This document shows, piece after piece, positions 60,938 through 64,000 of a stretch of 64,000 bases of DNA (the stretch's first letter is position 1; every line of letters begins with the position of its first letter). The stretch is from an uncultured Bacteroidales bacterium (GTDB taxonomy: Bacteria; Bacteroidota; Bacteroidia; Bacteroidales; UBA932). A program made the translations under genes and the position numbers. Under the pieces are notes generated by a model that was not told where the DNA came from, made no database searches, and saw nothing but the letters and a program-made list of their open reading frames with translations. The DNA is taken from contig CAJONI010000020.1 of the NCBI GenBank assembly GCA_905235995.1, positions 1 to 64,000 of the forward strand, given 5' to 3'.

Positions 60938-62962
60938 TCAGGAAGGGTCTACGTCGACGGTGATGCGCGTATGTCCCTTGAAGTCACGCTCGATAGCGTC
61001 GATGCGCCCGTGCAGGGCGCGTTTGGTGCCTGCCAGGGCGCGGGTACGCGGCAGCTTTATCCATAGCTGTGCGATATGCTCGCCGGCAACGAGGTCTACG
61101 GCAGGGGATATGGGTCCGGCAATGTCGCCTATTCCGACCTCACCTGCCGCCTCGGAGATGAGTCGGCAGACATTCCATACCCGACCTTCGTATTTGTCTT
61201 TCACCGTTATGCAGATCAGCCTCACATAAGGCGGATAGGAGAAGGCCTTGCGCTCGGCCAGCAGGCCTGACGGACGGTCGGGAACCTGGCCGGGGTTCAG
61301 CAGCCGCTGCAGCACCGGGTGTTCCGGCTGGGCGGTCTGGACAATGATCTTTCCGCGTTCGCCTCGTCGGCCGCTGCGTCCCATCAGCTGTACGAGCAGT
61401 TGCCATGCCCGTTCATCGCTGCGGAAATCAGGCACGGCGAAGAGGCTGTCGGCGCTGACTACGACCACGAGGGCGAGGCGCTCGAAATCGAAACCCTTGG
61501 TGATCATCTGCGTACCGACGAGTATGTCGATGCGGCCTTCCGCGAAGTCGCGTAGCAAACGTTCCTGTTCTGTCTTGCTGGCGGTGGTGTCGGCGTCAAA
61601 TCGGGCTATGACGCGGTCGGGGAATGCTTCGCGCAGCTCTTCCTCCAGCTTTTCCGTGCCGGCGCCGCGCTCCTGCAGGGCCGGTTCTTTGCACGAGGGG
61701 CAGCGCATGGTGAAGCTGCGGTGGTATCCGCAATAGTGGCAGGCCAGGGTGTTGTTGAACTTGTGGTAGCTCAGCGCTACATTGCAATGGGGGCAGCGTG
61801 CTGGCTCGCCGCAGGCATCGCACTGGACTACAGGGGCGTAGGCCCTGCGTGAGCGGAAGACCATCACCTGCTTCCCGCCATCGAGGGTCGCGGCCATCTC
61901 CTTGAGCACCTTTCGTGAGAAGGAACCATCCATGTTGCCCAGCCTTCGTGCCCGGTTGGTGTCGACTATCTCCACGAGCGGATCTTCGCCGCCATGGTAG
62001 CGTCCTGCCAGTTCAACCTTTGCGAACTTGCGGGTCTCGACGTTGTAGAGCGCCTCGTAGGAAGGCGTCGCGCTTCCCAGCACTATCTCTGCGCCCCTCT
62101 GGGCGGCGAGCACCAGCGCCGCGTCGCGGCCATTGTAGCGCGGAGCCGTGTCGTCCTGCTTGTAGGAACGGTCGTGCTCCTCGTCCACGACCACCAGACC
62201 CAGCCTGCGGAAGGGGAGGAAAACGGCGGAGCGGGTCCCCAGAATGATGCGGGGGGTGGAATCGCTGCGCAGGGTGTCGATCACTGCCATGCGCTGCGGT
62301 ACCGTGTTCCCGGAATGATATACTTTCAGGGCGGAGCCGAATACCTCTTCCAGGCGCTGCTGCAGTTGCTTCGATATTGCAATTTCCGGTACGAGATAGA
62401 GCACGTCGCACCCGGCCTGCAACTGTTCGGCGGCCAGATGGATGTAGAGTTCGGTCTTGCCGCTGCCGGTCGCGCCGTGTAGCAGCACAGGCTTCTTGCT
62501 GCCAAAACCTTCCTTCACCTGGCCGAGGGCCTCCTGCTGGCTTTCGGATAGATCCTTGAGAGTAAAGCTCGCGGGCGGAGGCTGCACCTTCTTTTCCTTG
62601 CGCTTGCGTGGAGGAGCGGGACGCAGGATGGCCCGCTGCATGCCCAGATTGCACGCTGCGCGGAATACTTCCCCTGCGGTGCACATATAATAGTCGGCGA
62701 CGGATTGCCAGAACGAGAGTTCTTCCGGGGTGACGGCGGGATGGTCGGGAAGGGCGGCCACGGGCTCTATCGACGAAAGATTCACCCCGGCCGGAGCGCT
62801 GTCGCGCACTTCAGTCACCACTCCCAGCGCAGGATGCCCGCGCAGGGGGACCTGCACCCAGGTGCCGGCATCAGCCTCCCATCCCGACGGAAGCCGGTAG
62901 GTGAGGGGTTCTTTCATCTTCAAGGGGAGCAGCACTTCCACATATCTCTTCTCCTGTGCCAT
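60938..62962 (-). CDS. priA: Primosomal helicase PriA
   Basis: A 674-residue replication-restart helicase. An N-terminal DNA-binding domain (about 1-110) is followed by Walker A LLHGATGSGKTELYIHL, DEEH box VVVDEEHDRSYKQDD, GSATPSYEAL and eight zinc-binding cysteines (CDACGEPARCPHC, CHYCG, CPSC), then helicase motifs IDILVGTQMITKGFDF and QLMGRSGRRGERG. It is shorter than many Bacteroidales PriA proteins. The track start (63124) reads antisense through tRNA-Phe; ATG 62962 gives MAQEKRYVEVLLPL. Confidence 0.95.
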   Translation of the reverse strand: MAQEKRYVEVLLPLKMKEPLTYRLPSGWEADAGTWVQVPLRGHPALGVVTEVRDSAPAGVNLSSIEPVAALPDHPAVTPEELSFWQSVADYYMCTAGEVFRAACNLGMQRAILRPAPPRKRKEKKVQPPPASFTLKDLSESQQEALGQVKEGFGSKKPVLLHGATGSGKTELYIHLAAEQLQAGCDVLYLVPEIAISKQLQQRLEEVFGSALKVYHSGNTVPQRMAVIDTLRSDSTPRIILGTRSAVFLPFRRLGLVVVDEEHDRSYKQDDTAPRYNGRDAALVLAAQRGAEIVLGSATPSYEALYNVETRKFAKVELAGRYHGGEDPLVEIVDTNRARRLGNMDGSFSRKVLKEMAATLDGGKQVMVFRSRRAYAPVVQCDACGEPARCPHCNVALSYHKFNNTLACHYCGYHRSFTMRCPSCKEPALQERGAGTEKLEEELREAFPDRVIARFDADTTASKTEQERLLRDFAEGRIDILVGTQMITKGFDFERLALVVVVSADSLFAVPDFRSDERAWQLLVQLMGRSGRRGERGKIIVQTAQPEHPVLQRLLNPGQVPDRPSGLLAERKAFSYPPYVRLICITVKDKYEGRVWNVCRLISEAAGEVGIGDIAGPISPAVDLVAGEHIAQLWIKLPRTRALAGTKRALHGRIDAIERDFKGHTRITVDVDPS

Positions 62963-63003
62963 CGCTGTCGTATTAGATTCTCTTGCGAAATTAGTATAAA
63001 TTT

Positions 63004-63033
63004 TTTGCAGAATAAAAAAAATACGTACCTTTG
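63004..63033 (+). promoter_or_regulatory. Promoter for tRNA-Phe
   Basis: TTTG (63004-63007) and TACCTTTG (63026-63033) are 18 bases apart, 15 bases before the tRNA 5' end. Confidence 0.65.
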
Positions 63034-63048
63034 CACTCCCCAAAACAA

Positions 63049-63112
<64 letters not shown>

Positions 63113-63121
<9 letters not shown>

Positions 63122-63168
63122 CAAAGAGAGAGAGAGAGGCTCAGGCCTCTCTCTCTCTTTGTGGTGCC
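63113..63168. repeat. Long inverted repeat starting within the tRNA-Phe 3' end
   Basis: The left arm runs from the tRNA acceptor strand through CACCACAAAGAGAGAGAG to GGC. The right arm is GCCTCTCTCTCTCTTTGTGG and on to TGCC, with loop TCAG. The arms are about 25 bases and differ by one GA unit. It could end tRNA-Phe transcription or compete with acceptor-stem folding. Confidence 0.8.
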
Positions 63169-63327
63169 GGAGGCACCGTTTTTACTGGGGCACATCCCCA
63201 GACCCCTCGCGCGTTCCGCGCGGTCTTACGAGAGGCTCAGGCCTCTCTCTCTTTTTGTGGTGCCGTGGGCACCGATTCTACGGGGGACACGGCCCCCCGG
63301 GACCCCCTCGCGCCGGAGGCGCGTAGA
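63136..63327. repeat. Two tandem, diverged 96-bp hairpin-rich repeats
   Basis: Copy A (63136-63231) and copy B (63232-63327) both begin GAGGCTCAGGCCTCTCTCTC. Each holds a GGTGCC/GGCACC hairpin, a GGGG/CCCC hairpin and a CGCGC-type hairpin. Stems are kept while loops differ, suggesting selection on structure. The remaining sequence up to 63435 shows nothing recognisable. Confidence 0.75.
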
Positions 63328-63435
63328 TTGCAGTATTATCTGCCGTAAGGGCGAAGCGGCGGGTGGTGTATGCGTAAGCCGAGCTTTTTTTGCGAGGCGT
63401 CGCATCACCAGAGCCGCGAAGACCGCAGAGGGCGG

Positions 63436-64000
63436 TTATTTCAGGATGGGTTTGAGGACTTCGCGGAATTCGGGCATGGGGCATTTGGTCTCGCGCTCGA
63501 CGATCAGGGTCTTCAGGCCGGCATAGGGCCTGACCTCTTCCTCGATGTCCTTCAGCGGACGGTCGCTGCCGAAGTAGACGGGAGCGAAGCAGTCCCAGAA
63601 TCTCATGGCGAGAGCCTTCGGCATGTGGAAGGTCTCCTGGATGAATTCCTCCTGGCTGAGATAGCAGCACAGGTAGACCATTCCTATGTCGAAGAGATTG
63701 TAACCGTAGCAGAAATCGCCCAGGTCGATGAAATAGCGCTTGTCACCGACGAAGATCGCGTTGCTGTACTGCAGGTCGCCGTGGATGGCCGTGTCGGTGT
63801 CGGGAGCGTCGGCTATGAAGCGCACCAGCTTGTTCTTTTCGGCCTGGGTGAAGAACGGATTGCTGGCCAGCAGCTTGTAGTAGTGGTCCTTCACGCTTTC
63901 GAACCTGGTCGTGTCGAGGTGTACCTGGTGAAGCTTCTTGCACATCTGCGCGAATTCGGTCGCGTAGCGCTCCACGTTTTCTGGGTTTTCGCCCGTTGCG
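63436..64000 (-). CDS. APH/choline-kinase-like phosphotransferase (5' end beyond the window)
   Basis: At least 188 residues of a protein-kinase-fold small-molecule phosphotransferase. The catalytic Brenner motif is IHGDLQYSNAIF, and the metal-binding aspartate is in YFIDLGDFCYGYNLFDIG. The frame stays open to the window edge upstream of the track's start codon (residues TGENPENVERYA), so the N-lobe is missing here. Family members phosphorylate aminoglycosides, choline, homoserine or similar; substrate unknown. Confidence 0.85.
   Translation of the reverse strand, partial: ATGENPENVERYATEFAQMCKKLHQVHLDTTRFESVKDHYYKLLASNPFFTQAEKNKLVRFIADAPDTDTAIHGDLQYSNAIFVGDKRYFIDLGDFCYGYNLFDIGMVYLCCYLSQEEFIQETFHMPKALAMRFWDCFAPVYFGSDRPLKDIEEEVRPYAGLKTLIVERETKCPMPEFREVLKPILK

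Overview
This 64-kb window is GC-rich chromosomal DNA from a member of the Bacteroidales. The evidence is the recurring TAnnTTTG promoter box, a SusC-type plug lipoprotein, two FKBP lipoproteins, DUF5683 next to parAB, the order rpsU-xer-hpf, and a Bacteroidales-type glycogen locus. A Rikenellaceae/Alistipes-like lineage would fit the GC content, but the genus cannot be fixed from this sequence. Nearly all of the window is densely packed housekeeping sequence. Both window edges are internal to the chromosome, and the last gene is cut by the right edge.

Layout. 0-9 kb: ackA, ptb and a plug-domain lipoprotein (-), a minimal ComEC, a MATE exporter, a cytidylate-kinase-like protein, EttA, a VanX-type dipeptidase and a small tyrosine phosphatase. 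9-15 kb: a REP-type tyrosine transposase flanked by two of three copies of a 111-bp symmetric repeat, then obg-lplA, rpsU, xer-hpf and an hpt-adk fusion. 15-25 kb: an HHH/barrel protein, mltD-DUF5683-parB-parA-FKBP-FKBP-nrnA on the minus strand, and a small plus-strand operon ending in rsmD. 25-31 kb: an S51-peptidase/ATP-grasp fusion, a Cys-containing membrane peptide, nadE, prs, engB, and xseA/xseB. 31-43 kb: glycogen metabolism (branching enzyme, GH133 debranching enzyme, GT4, GH57, and a 1410-residue glycogen synthase-phosphorylase fusion) followed by ribF. 43-46 kb: greA with a terminator in its leader, a HIT protein, a cysteine-less TlpA-like lipoprotein and tsaB.

45.9-51.2 kb holds the most unusual locus. 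On the minus strand it contains a 51-residue membrane peptide, an ABC transporter with a complete C39 peptidase domain, two small precursors with double-glycine leaders (68 and 50 residues), a UUCG-capped hairpin, a TolC protein and a periplasmic adaptor. It reads as a complete processing and export system for a two-peptide bacteriocin-like product. The 50- and 51-residue genes are too short to appear in the ORF track.

51-64 kb: cvpA, ileS (with a REP-like palindrome read in frame), a DksA-like protein, lspA, lolA, tRNA-Ser(UGA), a sugar isomerase, a Gfo/Idh oxidoreductase, a multiheme cytochrome-SUMF1 fusion, priA, tRNA-Phe(GAA), a hairpin-rich tandem repeat and a truncated phosphotransferase.

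No rRNA, CRISPR array or complete insertion sequence is visible. All calls come from reading the sequence and the supplied translations. No database search, folding program or alignment was run.
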